The position numbers were made by a program, and so were the translations under genes. A stretch of DNA of 43,789 bases from Muribaculaceae bacterium (GTDB taxonomy: Bacteria; Bacteroidota; Bacteroidia; Bacteroidales; Muribaculaceae), in NCBI GenBank assembly GCA_910573745.1, contig CAJSYI010000021.1, positions 1-43,789 on the forward strand, in the 5' to 3' direction. Under the pieces are notes generated by a model. The model was given only the letters and a program-made list of their open reading frames with translations. It was not told the DNA's origin and ran no database searches. How positions within the stretch are numbered: position 1 is the first letter of the stretch; every line of letters begins with the position of its first letter. Of the stretch, positions 1 through 9,203 are shown piece by piece.

Positions 1-138
1 ATTTACTATTGTAAACAATGTCCCGACCGCAAAATTGTATTCCTCGTCAATCTGACTGAAACTTTTTCCGCTGCTGTGCCAGGCATTGATTGCCGAAATC
101 TGAGATTCGTCCCAGAATTTTTTGTTTTCTTCACACAT
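1..138 (-). CDS. Start of an unrecognised minus-strand gene, cut by the window edge
   Basis: An open frame begins with ATG at 138 on the minus strand and runs 46 codons to the window edge without a stop. It begins MCEENKKFWDESQISAINAW and continues with a hydrophilic helix-like stretch. No family is recognised. It points away from the leucine-rich-repeat gene, and its start overlaps the region containing a plus-strand helix-turn-helix remnant. The region is AT-rich. A chance frame is possible because only the N-terminus is visible. Confidence 0.35.
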   Translation of the reverse strand, partial: MCEENKKFWDESQISAINAWHSSGKSFSQIDEEYNFAVGTLFTIVN

Positions 139-199
139 TTTACTAAAAAATGTTGAATCTGACGGTCAACACTTTTCCGGACTAGACATAGACATCGTC

Positions 200-325
200 T
201 CGTTGCGGGAAATAGCTTCATATCTCTTCGTTACTCCGGTGTATCTTAGCCGAATCCGAAAAAATCTCGCTAAAAATCCGGCGAATAAAACTTGTTTTTA
301 TCCCAAAGTCATTTTTTTTGCCTAA
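200..325 (+). pseudogene. C-terminal helix-turn-helix remnant of a Crp/Fnr-like regulator
   Basis: The plus frame reads SLREIASYLFVTPVYLSRIR followed by a Lys/Asn-rich tail and a stop at 325. This matches the recognition-helix signature at the C-terminus of Bacteroidetes Crp/Fnr regulators (xxxIASxLGxTPxxLSRIRK). No cyclic-nucleotide-binding domain precedes it: the open frame reaches back only to about 122, where it overlaps a minus-strand gene start. I therefore read it as the surviving tail of a decayed regulator. The end of the frame overlaps the promoter of the next gene, and part of it lies in a direct repeat. Family assignment rests on this short motif only. Confidence 0.42.
235..310 (+). 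repeat. 75-bp direct repeat, copy 1 (upstream of the LRR gene)
   Basis: This stretch, starting TCCGGTGTATCTTAGCCG and ending TTTATCCCAAAGTC, recurs at 1953-2027 with only a few substitutions and a one-base deletion. The two copies bracket the leucine-rich-repeat gene in direct orientation. Copy 1 is directly followed by a good -7 box and the signal-peptide start of that gene. The repeat therefore looks like a duplicated upstream region rather than a mobile-element end. Confidence 0.8.
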
Positions 326-330
326 CTTTG
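323..330 (+). promoter_or_regulatory. Bacteroidetes -7 box before the LRR gene
   Basis: TAACTTTG matches TAnnTTTG exactly and lies 18 bp upstream of the ATG at 348. This excludes the in-frame ATG at 318, which lies upstream of the box, and favours the start that directly precedes a signal peptide. No convincing -33 box is seen. Confidence 0.55.
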
Positions 331-347
331 CCAATAAAAACTGGCAA

Positions 348-1862
348 ATGAAAAATAGAATACTCATATCAATCTTATGCCTGATGGTTGCTGTACCTTT
401 TATGGCATTTGCTGATATAAACATCACTGAGGGATATGATGCAGATGGTATTGTTCCAATATCGGATTCGACTGAAGAACTAATTTCTTCAGCAGTCCCT
501 ATTGACCTTTTACCAGGCGGCAATCTAACGGTACACAGAGTGATTCTCAACACATTCCTGACTTCTGGAGAAAAGATTGTCCCTCAACGGCTTGAATCTG
601 AATCCACGACACCCCTTGATGTGGTGACCTCGGATTACGGACAGCTCAAAACCCTTTTGGCTGAGAATGGTGCGGATTCCGCAACTTCCATCACTGTGTC
701 AGGACCGATTGACGCTTCTGACTTCAATGCTATTTGGGAATGCGCCACCGCAGGAAATCTACAGATTCTTGACCTCAGTCATTCTCAATTAAAGGACAAC
801 GTAGTACCCGACTACGCCCTTTATCATACTATACAATTTGAAACAGGGCATTGGCTGGGCATAAGAAAAATTATATTGCCTGAAGAAATTGTCCGGATAG
901 GAAAAGCGGCCTTCGCTTTCATGCATCTTGAAGAAATAAATATCCCGTCCATGTTGAAAGAATTGGGCTCAACGGCATTCGGGTATGATTATTGGCTTGA
1001 CTGCGCTATTATTATTCCCGATGGAGTAGAAGAAATAAAATACCAGACATTCATTGACTGTAGGAGTCTAAGCCGATCGCCGATTCTGCCGAACACCTTA
1101 AGGGTGATTGGCGAACATGCTTTTGCCAATACCCCTTTTGAGAATATCGAATTAAATGATGGACTTGAAACTATAAGAGAGGGCGCTTTTCAATCATGTG
1201 GAATCATACAAGTTGAGTTTCCCAATTCTATAATTGATTTAGGTCCAATGGCTTTTCAGCTTTGCCCTAAATTGGAACACATATCTTTCCCTGATGTCAT
1301 TGAGGAAATACCAATGGGTCTGTTCTCTATGTGTAATGCCTTGGAAAAGGTGAATATTCCTAATGGTGTCAGACGCATTGCGAATAATGCGTTTATGTTG
1401 TGTACGAATCTAAAAGACATCTCACTCCCCGAGTCTTTGGAATCTATTGGAAAAGACGGATTCTGTTATTCTGTCGCAGAAAAAATTGTCTTGCCCGCCA
1501 ATTTAAAATCATTAGGGGACGGCAGTTTCGTTATTGATAATCTTAAGACAGTATATTGCGCATCTGAAACACCTCCTTTTTGCGAAATAGGTCAGAATGG
1601 TCCATTTGCCGAAGAATGGATTTCAGAAGCTGTTCTATATGTACCCGTCGGCACCAAAGCAAAATATCAAAGCCAATGGCAGTGGAACCTTTTCAAAGAA
1701 ATAATTGAGACAGATGATTTCCCATCCTCAGACATAGACTGTGCAACAATCGACAATAAAGAACAAGATAACAATTTCTATGATTTATTCGGACGAAAGA
1801 TTGAAACACCCACTCTGGGGAATATCTATATATCAAATGGTAAAAAATTTATACGCCATTAA
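348..1862 (+). CDS. Secreted BspA-like leucine-rich-repeat (LRR_5) protein with T9SS-like C-terminal tail
   Basis: From ATG 348 the product is 504 residues. It opens with a signal peptide (MKNRILISILCLMVAVPFMA, cleavage near FADIN). After a roughly 150-residue N-terminal region come about ten repeats of the BspA/LRR_5 type, visible as recurring 'LPxxLxxIGxxAFxxCxxLxxIxxP' patterns. The last 30 residues read FYDLFGRKIETPTLGNIYIS then NGKKFIRH, resembling the 'YDLxGRrv...GiYIxNGKK' ending of type IX secretion cargo. Surface adhesion or host binding is typical of the family but is inference here. The gene is AT-rich compared with the rest of the window, is flanked by direct repeats and sits beside transposase debris, all suggesting an accessory, possibly acquired gene. 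It appears monocistronic, with a terminator at 2129-2163. Confidence 0.85.
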   Translation: MKNRILISILCLMVAVPFMAFADINITEGYDADGIVPISDSTEELISSAVPIDLLPGGNLTVHRVILNTFLTSGEKIVPQRLESESTTPLDVVTSDYGQLKTLLAENGADSATSITVSGPIDASDFNAIWECATAGNLQILDLSHSQLKDNVVPDYALYHTIQFETGHWLGIRKIILPEEIVRIGKAAFAFMHLEEINIPSMLKELGSTAFGYDYWLDCAIIIPDGVEEIKYQTFIDCRSLSRSPILPNTLRVIGEHAFANTPFENIELNDGLETIREGAFQSCGIIQVEFPNSIIDLGPMAFQLCPKLEHISFPDVIEEIPMGLFSMCNALEKVNIPNGVRRIANNAFMLCTNLKDISLPESLESIGKDGFCYSVAEKIVLPANLKSLGDGSFVIDNLKTVYCASETPPFCEIGQNGPFAEEWISEAVLYVPVGTKAKYQSQWQWNLFKEIIETDDFPSSDIDCATIDNKEQDNNFYDLFGRKIETPTLGNIYISNGKKFIRH

Positions 1863-1952
1863 ATAAGTTGTATGTAGAACGCTCGAGTCATTACCACTTT
1901 GTGTATTACTGTTGTTGCTTTAAAGGCTTAAGGTTTCGTGTCAACTCTCCAG

Positions 1953-2027
1953 TCCGGCATATCTTAGCCGCATCCGAAAAAATCTCGCTAAAAATCCAGC
2001 GAATAAAACTTGTTTTATCCCAAAGCC
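1953..2027 (+). repeat. 75-bp direct repeat, copy 2 (downstream of the LRR gene)
   Basis: This is the second copy of the 235-310 repeat, here starting TCCGGCATATCTTAGCCG. It is followed by weaker similarity: a degenerate -7-like GAACTTTA and an ATG at 2070 opening MKHLITFYAVR and then a stop, like the first residues of a lost signal peptide. It appears to be the upstream region of a second secreted-protein gene whose body has gone. Confidence 0.75.
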
Positions 2028-2128
2028 GATATTTCTGCTGAACTTTATGGAAGATGTAATTTTGACAAATGAAACATCTGATAACATTTTATGCTGTCCG
2101 ATAAAACTTTTTAGAGCAAGATAAAATT

Positions 2129-2163
2129 AGGACTGATTCCATTTGCAGGAGTCAGTCCTTTTC
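2129..2163 (+). terminator. Intrinsic terminator after the LRR locus
   Basis: AGGACTGATTCC (2129-2140) pairs with GGAGTCAGTCCT (2148-2159) through one G-T wobble across a 7-nt loop, and TTTT follows. It ends transcription from the LRR locus and lies just before the transposase remnant. Confidence 0.75.
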
Positions 2164-2199
2164 GGTTACTTTGGTTTCGCCAAAAAACAAATACAACCG

Positions 2200-2688
2200 A
2201 TGCCCAAAAGTACACATTTTAGCGGACAGCCGCTCTATGGTCAGGTGATAAAATTGCTTGACAAGTCAAAAATTCTTGATTTCAGCCGTAAAAATGGTGG
2301 CGAGAGGTACACCAAACGGTTCAACTGCTGGATTCATCTTACTGTAATGCTCTATGCGGTGATGATGCGTTTTGACTCATTGAGGGAGATAACAGCCGGT
2401 CTGCTTGCCGAGACACACAGACTGTCACATCTGGGCATCACATTCAAGATTGGACGCAGCACACTCGCCGACGCCAACAAAAGACGTCCGGAAGCCATAT
2501 TTGAGGCCATATACCGTGATTTATACGCCACTTACCGACATGTCCTTTCCCCTGACAGCCGGAGCGGCAAGACCCCAAAATGGATGAAACGGCTTCATAT
2601 TATCGACTCCACGACCATAACTTTGTTTTCCAACCTGCTTTTCAAGGGAGTCGGACGTCATCCAAAGACAGGGAAAAACACACTCTAA
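2200..2688 (+). pseudogene. IS4-type (DUF4372) transposase, 3' truncated remnant
   Basis: From ATG 2200 (MPKSTHFSGQPLYGQVIKLL) the frame encodes 162 residues. The N-terminal 70 or so match the DUF4372 domain found in Bacteroidetes IS4-family transposases. The DDE catalytic domain begins at RLHIIDSTTITLF, whose Asp would be the first catalytic residue. Full-length relatives are about 380 residues, so the product stops shortly after the first acidic residue (GRHPKTGK, then an unrelated NTL and stop) and lacks the second Asp and the Glu. The stop lies inside the left arm of the terminator at 2686-2732, marking a deletion junction near 2675. It cannot be an active transposase. No terminal inverted repeats were seen. 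Confidence 0.8.
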
Positions 2689-2732
2689 AAAGACAAGGAT
2701 CCCTCAGAAAATGAGGCATCCTTGTCTTTTTT
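2686..2732. terminator. Bidirectional terminator between transposase remnant and mutB
   Basis: An approximately 20-bp stem with a single mismatch (AAAAAGACAAGGAT... paired with ATCCTTGTCTTTTT) encloses a GAAAA loop, with T tracts on both strands. It can end transcription of the minus-strand mutA-mutB operon and anything arriving from the left. Confidence 0.85.
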
Positions 2733-2808
2733 ATCATATTCCGTTCCGCAAAGACCTTTGCCGTACCGTTACGGCACGCAAAGCATCAGTGAGCGGACAG
2801 GAGAACTA

Positions 2809-4956
2809 TCACTCAGCGGCACGCTGCTCGTTGAGGATGCGAATCATCTCGATCGCACTCTTCGGGATGCGTGTGCCAGGGCCGAAGATCGCGCATACGC
2901 CAGCCTTGTAGAGGAAGTCGTAGTCCTGAGCCGGAATCACACCACCAGCGGTAACGAGAATGTCGGGGCGGCCAAGTTTCTCCAGTTCAGCGATAACCTG
3001 CGGGATAAGGGTCTTGTGGCCTGCTGCAAGCGAAGACACACCGAGAATGTGGACATCGTTCTCCACAGCCTGACGGGCAGCCTCGGCAGGGGTCTGGAAG
3101 AGCGGGCCCATATCCACGTCATAGCCGCAGTCGGCATAACCGGTAGCAACCACTTTCGCGCCACGGTCGTGTCCGTCCTGACCCATCTTGGCAATCATGA
3201 TACGCGGCTGGCGACCTTCGCGCTTTGCAAAGTCGGCAACAGCCTTGCGAGCCTCCTCAAATTCGGGATCGCCCTTTTCTTCGCTTGAATACACTCCTGA
3301 TATGGTTTTGATTACAGCTTTATAACGTCCTACCACGGCTTCGCATGCATCGGAAATCTCACCGAGTGTCGCACGGAGACCTGCGGCCTTCACGGCGAGG
3401 TCGAGAAGGTTGCCCTTGGAAGGATCCTTCACGCACTCTGTGATGGCCTCGAGAGCTGCTTTGACAGCGGCTTCGTCGCGGTTGCCCTTAAGGTCTTCGA
3501 GACGTGCGCACTGTTCTTTGCGCACCTCCGTGTTGTCCACCTCGAGGATGTCGATGGGATCCTCGTGTTCCAGACGGTATTTGTTGATGCCGACGATGGT
3601 CTGCTTGCCGGAGTCGATGCGGGCCTGCGTGCGTGCGGCTGCCTCTTCGATACGCATCTTGGGAAGACCGGTCTCGATGGCCTTTGCCATTCCGCCGAGC
3701 TTCTCGATTTCCTGGATATGATTCCAAGCCTTGCGTGCAATCTCGTTGGTAAGCGCCTCCACATAGTAGGAACCGCCCCACGGGTCAACCTGCTTGGTAA
3801 CATATGTCTCCTCCTGAATGTAAATCTGTGTGTTACGCGCGATACGTGCGGAGAAGTCGGTCGGAAGGGCGATAGCCTCGTCGAGAGCGTTGGTATGCAG
3901 CGACTGGGTATGTCCGAGAACTGCGCCCATAGCCTCTACGCAGGTACGGCCAACGTTGTTGAACGGATCCTGCTCGGTGAGCGACCATCCGGAAGTCTGG
4001 CAGTGCGTACGGAGCGCAAGCGACTTGGGGTTCTTGGGATTGAACTGCTTCACGATGCGCGCCCAAAGCATACGGGCAGCACGCATCTTGGCGATTTCCA
4101 TAAAGTAGTTCATCGAAATGCCCCAGAAGAACGACAGACGCGGTGCGAACGCATCTATGTCCATGCCTGCATTTACGCCGGCACGGAGGTATTCAAGACC
4201 GTCGGCAAGAGTGTAGGCCAACTCGATGTCGGCAGTCGCGCCGGCCTCTTGCATATGATAGCCGGAGATGGAAATCGAGTTGAACTTAGGCATGTTCTTT
4301 GAAGTGTATTCGAAGATGTCTGCGATAATCTTCATCGAGAATGCCGGCGGATAGATATAGGTGTTGCGCACCATAAACTCCTTGAGGATGTCGTTCTGGA
4401 TCGTACCGGCCATCTCGTCGAGCTTAACGCCCTGCTCAAGACCGGCGTTGATGTAGAACGCGAGAACAGGAAGCACAGCGCCGTTCATCGTCATTGACAC
4501 GGACATCTTGCCCAAAGGTATGCCGTCGAAAAGCACTTTCATGTCTTCGAGCGAGCATATGGACACACCGGCCTTGCCGACGTCGCCCACCACGCGCTCA
4601 TGGTTTGCGTCATAACCACGATGGGTCGGAAGGTCGAACGCTACGGAAAGACCTTTCTGGCCGGAAGCGAGGTTGCGGCGGTAGAATGCGTTTGACTCTG
4701 CGGCAGTCGAGAAACCGGCATACTGACGGATGGTCCATGGACGCATCGGGTACATGCCACTGTAAGGGCCGCGGAGGAACGGGGGAAGACCAGCCACATA
4801 GTCGAGATGCTCAAGGCCCTCGAGGTCTTCTTTGGTATAGATGGGCTTAACGGGGATAAGCTCAGCCGTCAGCCATTCCTCTCCGTTGGCGAGAGGCTTG
4901 TGGGCTTCAGAAGCCACAACGTTCTTTATGTTGATTTCTTTGAAATTCGGTTTCAT
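2809..4956 (-). CDS. mutB: Methylmalonyl-CoA mutase, large (catalytic) subunit
   Basis: This 715-residue protein has the expected length for the adenosylcobalamin-dependent mutase large chain, which interconverts (R)-methylmalonyl-CoA and succinyl-CoA in cytosolic propionate/succinate metabolism. The N-terminal TIM barrel carries typical stretches ([20 protein letters not shown], then [14 protein letters not shown]). The C-terminal B12 domain has the DxHxxG motif as [10 protein letters not shown], with His596 as predicted lower cobalt ligand, followed by the second B12-binding segment ([11 protein letters not shown]) and TAGG near residue 670. The start at 4956 is 12 bp downstream of mutA's stop, so the two form one operon and should assemble as a heterodimer. 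Neither methylmalonyl-CoA epimerase nor a MeaB chaperone is seen in the window. Confidence 0.97.
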   Translation of the reverse strand: MKPNFKEINIKNVVASEAHKPLANGEEWLTAELIPVKPIYTKEDLEGLEHLDYVAGLPPFLRGPYSGMYPMRPWTIRQYAGFSTAAESNAFYRRNLASGQKGLSVAFDLPTHRGYDANHERVVGDVGKAGVSICSLEDMKVLFDGIPLGKMSVSMTMNGAVLPVLAFYINAGLEQGVKLDEMAGTIQNDILKEFMVRNTYIYPPAFSMKIIADIFEYTSKNMPKFNSISISGYHMQEAGATADIELAYTLADGLEYLRAGVNAGMDIDAFAPRLSFFWGISMNYFMEIAKMRAARMLWARIVKQFNPKNPKSLALRTHCQTSGWSLTEQDPFNNVGRTCVEAMGAVLGHTQSLHTNALDEAIALPTDFSARIARNTQIYIQEETYVTKQVDPWGGSYYVEALTNEIARKAWNHIQEIEKLGGMAKAIETGLPKMRIEEAAARTQARIDSGKQTIVGINKYRLEHEDPIDILEVDNTEVRKEQCARLEDLKGNRDEAAVKAALEAITECVKDPSKGNLLDLAVKAAGLRATLGEISDACEAVVGRYKAVIKTISGVYSSEEKGDPEFEEARKAVADFAKREGRQPRIMIAKMGQDGHDRGAKVVATGYADCGYDVDMGPLFQTPAEAARQAVENDVHILGVSSLAAGHKTLIPQVIAELEKLGRPDILVTAGGVIPAQDYDFLYKAGVCAIFGPGTRIPKSAIEMIRILNEQRAAE

Positions 4957-4968
4957 GTCTGAGTCTCC

Positions 4969-6825
4969 TTACTTAAGCAGTTTAGCGTTAAAACCAATGA
5001 GAGTTTCGAGCACGTTCACGCGCACGTGGATGAAGTCTTCGATGCCTTGAGCCTTGAGGTCGTCCATGCAGGCAGGAGCACCGGCCACCACGAAGAGGGC
5101 ACGGCCGTTTAGTTCCTTGTATGCCTCAGGTGCGAACTGTGCGTATTCATCGTCGCTGGAGCAAAGCACCACGATGTCGGCACCCTTTTCCATAGCTGCG
5201 TCAACGCCGTCCTTGACAGTGTTGAAGCCGATGTTGTCGATGATTTCGTAACCTGCGCATCCGAAGAAGTTTGCAGAGAACTGAGCACGAGCAAGACGCA
5301 TAGCAAGATTGCCGATGGTGAGCATGAACACTTTAGGACGCTTTGCGCTGCGCTCGGTGTCGAGACGGAGCTGCTCGAACTGGCTTGCGGCACGGTCGAA
5401 ATTGAGAGCGGCAACTGCACCGTCGGCCGGCTTTTCCTCTCCGCAACCGCAGGAGCATCCGCATTTCTCGATCTTGTCGAGAGCCTTCTCATTGAAGTTG
5501 GGATACTGGTTGGTGCCGAGGAGAATCTCCTTGCGACGAGCCACGTCGGTATGACGTTTGATGCCAGACTCGTTGACCTTGCCCTGAATCTCACCCTTGG
5601 TGAGAAGAGCCTCGAATCCGCCTGCCTCCTGAGTCTCCAGGAAGAGCTTCCACGCCTGCTCGGCGATGGACGCGGTAAGGGTCTCGATATAATATGAACC
5701 GCCAGCGGGGTCAACCACCTTGTCGAGGTGCGACTCGGAGCGGAGGAGGAGCTGCTGATTGCGGGCTATTCGCTCTGAGAACTCGTCGGGCTGCTTGTAC
5801 TGCATATCGAACGGCAGGGTCTCGATGGAGTCGACACCGGCGAGAGCCGCGCTCATTGTCTCCGTCATAGAACGGAGAAGGTTCACGTGAGCGTCGTATA
5901 TGGTCTGGTTGAACTGAGAAGTTACCGCATGAACATTAATCTTGCAGCATTCGTCGCTTTCGGGATTGTAAGCCTTCACGATTTCTGCCCAAAGCATACG
6001 TGCGGCACGGAACTTGGCCAACTCCATGAAGTAGTTGGACGAGATGCCCATATTGAACTTTATGCGTGCGTTAGCCTCGCAAGGCTTGAGACCGGCCTCG
6101 GTGAGCATAGTCATCCACTGCGCGCCCCATGCGAGAGCGTAGCCGAGTTCCTGCGAGATGTAGGCACCTGCATTGTTGAGCATAAAGGAGTCAACCATAA
6201 AGCACTTGATGCCTTTGATTTCCTTGACGGTATTGTAAACCTTCACTGCCTCCTCAGAGATGCTCTTGGGGAAAGGAAGCCCATGGCGGAGAAGTCGCTT
6301 GAACGGATTGAACTCCACTGATCCGCGGAAGCATTCAGCGGCACCGTGAGCCTTCACATAAGCCACGAGAGCCTCTGCAACCTCGGCGGCCTTGCCTGGG
6401 CAGCAAGAGATGTTCACTTCAATCTTGCAGATGTCGATGTCTTTGAGAATCGTTTCGAGGTCGGAAGCCTTGAAGTCCTTGCAGAGCTTTATTCCGATTG
6501 ACTCCACGCCACGGTCGATGCTGTGGCGGGCGTGGTCGTTGATTTCCTGCGGAGTTTCGCCGAGAATCTGCTGGCGGATGAGCCAGTCATTGTTGTCGCG
6601 CGTGCCGCGTACAAACGGGAATTCGCCGGGAAGCGAACCGATCGTGTAGAGACCTTCGATGTCTTCTTTGCGATAGAAAGGCATCACGTTGAATCCCTCA
6701 TTGGTGCGCCATACGAGCTTCTTGCTGAAGTCGGCACCCTTCAGGTCGGCATTGATTTTCGCCATCCACTCCTCTGTGGAGACAGGCGGAAACATGTCAA
6801 ACAATTTTTCTTTGTTCTCTGCCAT
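4969..6825 (-). CDS. mutA: Methylmalonyl-CoA mutase, small (non-catalytic) subunit
   Basis: The 618-residue product is the paralogous small subunit. It has the same barrel-plus-C-terminal-domain layout as MutB, but the DxHxxG cobalamin motif is missing: the equivalent stretch reads MLTIGNLAMRLARAQFSANF. It is therefore expected to be structural. The domain junction contains a Cys-rich insert, CGCSCGCGEEK at residues 455-465, which is absent from MutB; whether other MutA proteins share it is unknown to me. ATG 6825 follows a region with a good minus-strand -7 box at 6884-6877. The gene is first in the mutA-mutB operon and divergent from dnaK. Confidence 0.95.
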   Translation of the reverse strand: MAENKEKLFDMFPPVSTEEWMAKINADLKGADFSKKLVWRTNEGFNVMPFYRKEDIEGLYTIGSLPGEFPFVRGTRDNNDWLIRQQILGETPQEINDHARHSIDRGVESIGIKLCKDFKASDLETILKDIDICKIEVNISCCPGKAAEVAEALVAYVKAHGAAECFRGSVEFNPFKRLLRHGLPFPKSISEEAVKVYNTVKEIKGIKCFMVDSFMLNNAGAYISQELGYALAWGAQWMTMLTEAGLKPCEANARIKFNMGISSNYFMELAKFRAARMLWAEIVKAYNPESDECCKINVHAVTSQFNQTIYDAHVNLLRSMTETMSAALAGVDSIETLPFDMQYKQPDEFSERIARNQQLLLRSESHLDKVVDPAGGSYYIETLTASIAEQAWKLFLETQEAGGFEALLTKGEIQGKVNESGIKRHTDVARRKEILLGTNQYPNFNEKALDKIEKCGCSCGCGEEKPADGAVAALNFDRAASQFEQLRLDTERSAKRPKVFMLTIGNLAMRLARAQFSANFFGCAGYEIIDNIGFNTVKDGVDAAMEKGADIVVLCSSDDEYAQFAPEAYKELNGRALFVVAGAPACMDDLKAQGIEDFIHVRVNVLETLIGFNAKLLK

Positions 6826-7234
6826 AATTAAATAGCTCTAAATATAGAATTGATATTGGTTTTCCGAAATTTTCCGCAAAGTTAGCCATATCTTCATTGA
6901 TAAAAAAATTTTTCAGCAAAAAAAACAAGCCCCCATTTTTCGGCTGTCATCAGCCCTCGGAAATGACGGAATTGACATGCCCCAACTGACAGTATTGACA
7001 CAGGAAACACAATGACAAGAAAAACACACCCATCACACAGTCCCGTTTTTTATGAATTGAAAATCAAACGGATAAGCGACCAGCCAATAATTTAATCGCC
7101 TGAACGAAACTTTTAGCACGACATTTGTTTATAAAATGAAGCGGAAATCGAAAGTCAAAAAAACGGTTTCCCGGCCATTCAGGCCGACCGATCAAACATT
7201 TCAGATAAAAAACAAAAATTAAATTATAGAAATC
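6826..7234. other. Divergent mutA/dnaK intergenic region
   Basis: These 409 bp are AT-rich and contain no credible gene. They hold the mutA promoter on the minus strand. For dnaK the best plus-strand candidate is GACATTTG at 7120-7127, one mismatch from TAnnTTTG. I looked for the CIRCE heat-shock operator (TTAGCACTC-N9-GAGTGCTAA); only an isolated half-like TTTAGCACG at 7112-7120 is present, with no partner arm, so no HrcA site is claimed. Confidence 0.5.
6877..6884 (-). promoter_or_regulatory. -7 box of the mutA-mutB operon
   Basis: On the minus strand 6884-6877 reads TAACTTTG, an exact TAnnTTTG match about 52 bp upstream of the mutA ATG. The region around the expected -33 position is T-rich without a clean TTTG. 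Confidence 0.5.
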
Positions 7235-9133
7235 ATGGGAAAAATCATCGGTATCGACTTAGGAACCACCAACAGCTGCGTGGCAGTGCTCGAAGGCAAG
7301 GACCCTGTAGTCATTCCTAACAACGAAGGCCGCAACACCACCCCTTCGGTAGTGGCTTTCGTAGACGGCGGAGAACGCAAAGTCGGCGACCCCGCAAAGC
7401 GTCAGGCAATCACCAACCCGACACGCACCATATACTCAATCAAGCGCTTCATGGGCGAGAAATGCGACCAGGTGTCCGACGAAATCAAGCGCGTACCTTA
7501 TAAAGTGGTTTGCCAGAACGATATTCCTAAAGTGGACATCGACGGCCGCAACTACACTCCGCAGGAAATCTCGGCAATGATTCTCCAGAAGATGAAGAAG
7601 ACCGCCGAAGACTACCTTGGGCAGGAAGTTACGGAAGCCGTGATCACCGTTCCGGCATACTTCGACGACTCGCAGCGCCAAGCCACCAAAGAAGCCGGAG
7701 AAATCGCAGGCCTCAAAGTGAAGCGTATCGTCAACGAACCTACCGCCGCAGCCCTCGCCTACGGCCTTGACAAGAGCCAGAAAGAACAGAAAATCGCTGT
7801 TTTCGACCTCGGTGGCGGAACATTCGACATCTCAATCCTCGAACTCGGCGACGGAGTGTTTGAAGTGAAGTCAACCAACGGCGACACACACCTCGGCGGC
7901 GACGACTTCGACCACGTGATAATCGACTGGCTCGCCGACGAGTTCAAATCCGACGAAGGCGTTGATCTCCGTCAGGACCCGATGGCCATGCAGCGACTCA
8001 AAGAGGCTGCGGAAAAAGCGAAAATAGAACTTTCAAGCTCTACAAGCACCGAAATCAACCTTCCTTATATAACCGCTACAGCCAGCGGCCCGAAGCATCT
8101 TGTAAAGACGCTGACACGCGCCAAGTTCGAGCAGCTTGCCGCCAACCTCATCGATGCCGTGAAGGCTCCATGCGTCAAGGCACTTGAAGATGCCGGTCTC
8201 AGCGCATCGCAGATCGACGAGGTGATTCTCGTTGGCGGTTCGACCCGCATTCCGGCCATCCAGACCAAAGTCAAGGAAATCTTCGGCAAGGAACCCAACA
8301 AGGGCGTCAACCCCGACGAAGTGGTGGCCATCGGCGCAGCCATCCAAGGCGGCGTGCTCAGCGGCGACGTCAAAGACGTGCTTCTTCTTGACGTGGTGCC
8401 CCTGTCAATCGGCATAGAGACCCTCGGCGGCGTGATGACAAAACTCATAGACGCTAACACCACAATCCCGACACGCAAGAGCGAGACATTCTCGACTGCC
8501 GCCGACAACCAGCCCGAGGTAACCATCCGCGTCCTCCAAGGCGAGCGTCCTATGGCAGCCGACGACAAGCTTCTCGGCGAGTTCAACCTCTCAGGAATCA
8601 ACCCGGCTCCGCGCGGCGTGCCTCAAATCGAAGTCACATTTGAGGTAGACGCCAACGGCATCCTCAACGTATCTGCAAAGGACAAGGCCACAGGCAAGGA
8701 GCAGAGCATCCGCATCGAGGCATCGAGCGGCCTCAGCGAGTCTGAAATCCAGCGCATGCGCGACGAGGCAAAAGCCAACGAGGCAGCCGACAAAAAGGCA
8801 AAAGAACGCATCGACAAGCTCAACCACGCCGACAGCATGATCTTCCAGACCGAAAAGCAGCTCACCGAAATCGGCGACAAGATTCCTGCCGACAAGCGTG
8901 CAGCCATAGACTCCGCCCTCAACCGTCTGAAAGAAGTACACAAGAGCCAGCTCGTCGAAGACATCGACAGTGCGGAAAAAGCACTCAACGACGCTATGAT
9001 GGCAGCAGCTCAGGACATCCAGAACGCCGCCAACGCCGGAGGCGCACAAGCCGGCCCTCAGCCCGGAGCGCAGCAGCCGCCCCACCAGGACGAAAAGGAT
9101 GTAACCGACGTAGACTTCGAGGAAGTGAAGTAA
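7235..9133 (+). CDS. dnaK: Molecular chaperone DnaK (Hsp70)
   Basis: The 632-residue length is normal for bacterial Hsp70, the ATP-dependent chaperone that binds exposed hydrophobic peptides together with DnaJ and GrpE. The nucleotide-binding domain opens with the phosphate-1 motif [20 protein letters not shown] and carries [19 protein letters not shown], the phosphate-2 motif [14 protein letters not shown] and GGSTRIPAI. The interdomain linker [13 protein letters not shown] lies near residue 385. The substrate-binding domain follows, then a lid and a Gly/Ala/Gln-rich tail ending [11 protein letters not shown]. It stands alone: dnaJ and grpE are not adjacent, and a strong terminator follows at once. 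The start is fixed by the conserved N-terminus. Confidence 0.99.
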   Translation: MGKIIGIDLGTTNSCVAVLEGKDPVVIPNNEGRNTTPSVVAFVDGGERKVGDPAKRQAITNPTRTIYSIKRFMGEKCDQVSDEIKRVPYKVVCQNDIPKVDIDGRNYTPQEISAMILQKMKKTAEDYLGQEVTEAVITVPAYFDDSQRQATKEAGEIAGLKVKRIVNEPTAAALAYGLDKSQKEQKIAVFDLGGGTFDISILELGDGVFEVKSTNGDTHLGGDDFDHVIIDWLADEFKSDEGVDLRQDPMAMQRLKEAAEKAKIELSSSTSTEINLPYITATASGPKHLVKTLTRAKFEQLAANLIDAVKAPCVKALEDAGLSASQIDEVILVGGSTRIPAIQTKVKEIFGKEPNKGVNPDEVVAIGAAIQGGVLSGDVKDVLLLDVVPLSIGIETLGGVMTKLIDANTTIPTRKSETFSTAADNQPEVTIRVLQGERPMAADDKLLGEFNLSGINPAPRGVPQIEVTFEVDANGILNVSAKDKATGKEQSIRIEASSGLSESEIQRMRDEAKANEAADKKAKERIDKLNHADSMIFQTEKQLTEIGDKIPADKRAAIDSALNRLKEVHKSQLVEDIDSAEKALNDAMMAAAQDIQNAANAGGAQAGPQPGAQQPPHQDEKDVTDVDFEEVK

Positions 9134-9164
9134 TCCCTCAATTTAGAAATATCTAAATCCATAT

Positions 9165-9203
9165 AAATGGAGTGTAGCCCAATCGGTTACACTCCATTTT
9201 TAT
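9165..9203 (+). terminator. dnaK terminator
   Basis: AAATGGAGTGTAGCC (9165-9179) pairs with GGTTACACTCCATTT (9185-9199) across a 5-nt loop with one mispair, and a T-rich tail follows, 32 bp after the dnaK stop. Confidence 0.9.

Noticed and set aside
2722..4302. Long plus-strand open frames opposite mutB, and similar frames opposite dnaK, ettA, recN and lpdA
   Set aside because: They are shadows of GC-rich genes on the other strand, with no family resemblance.
7085..7234. CIRCE/HrcA heat-shock operator before dnaK
   Set aside because: Only a single half-like TTTAGCACG is present, and the inverted GAGTGCTAA arm is missing.
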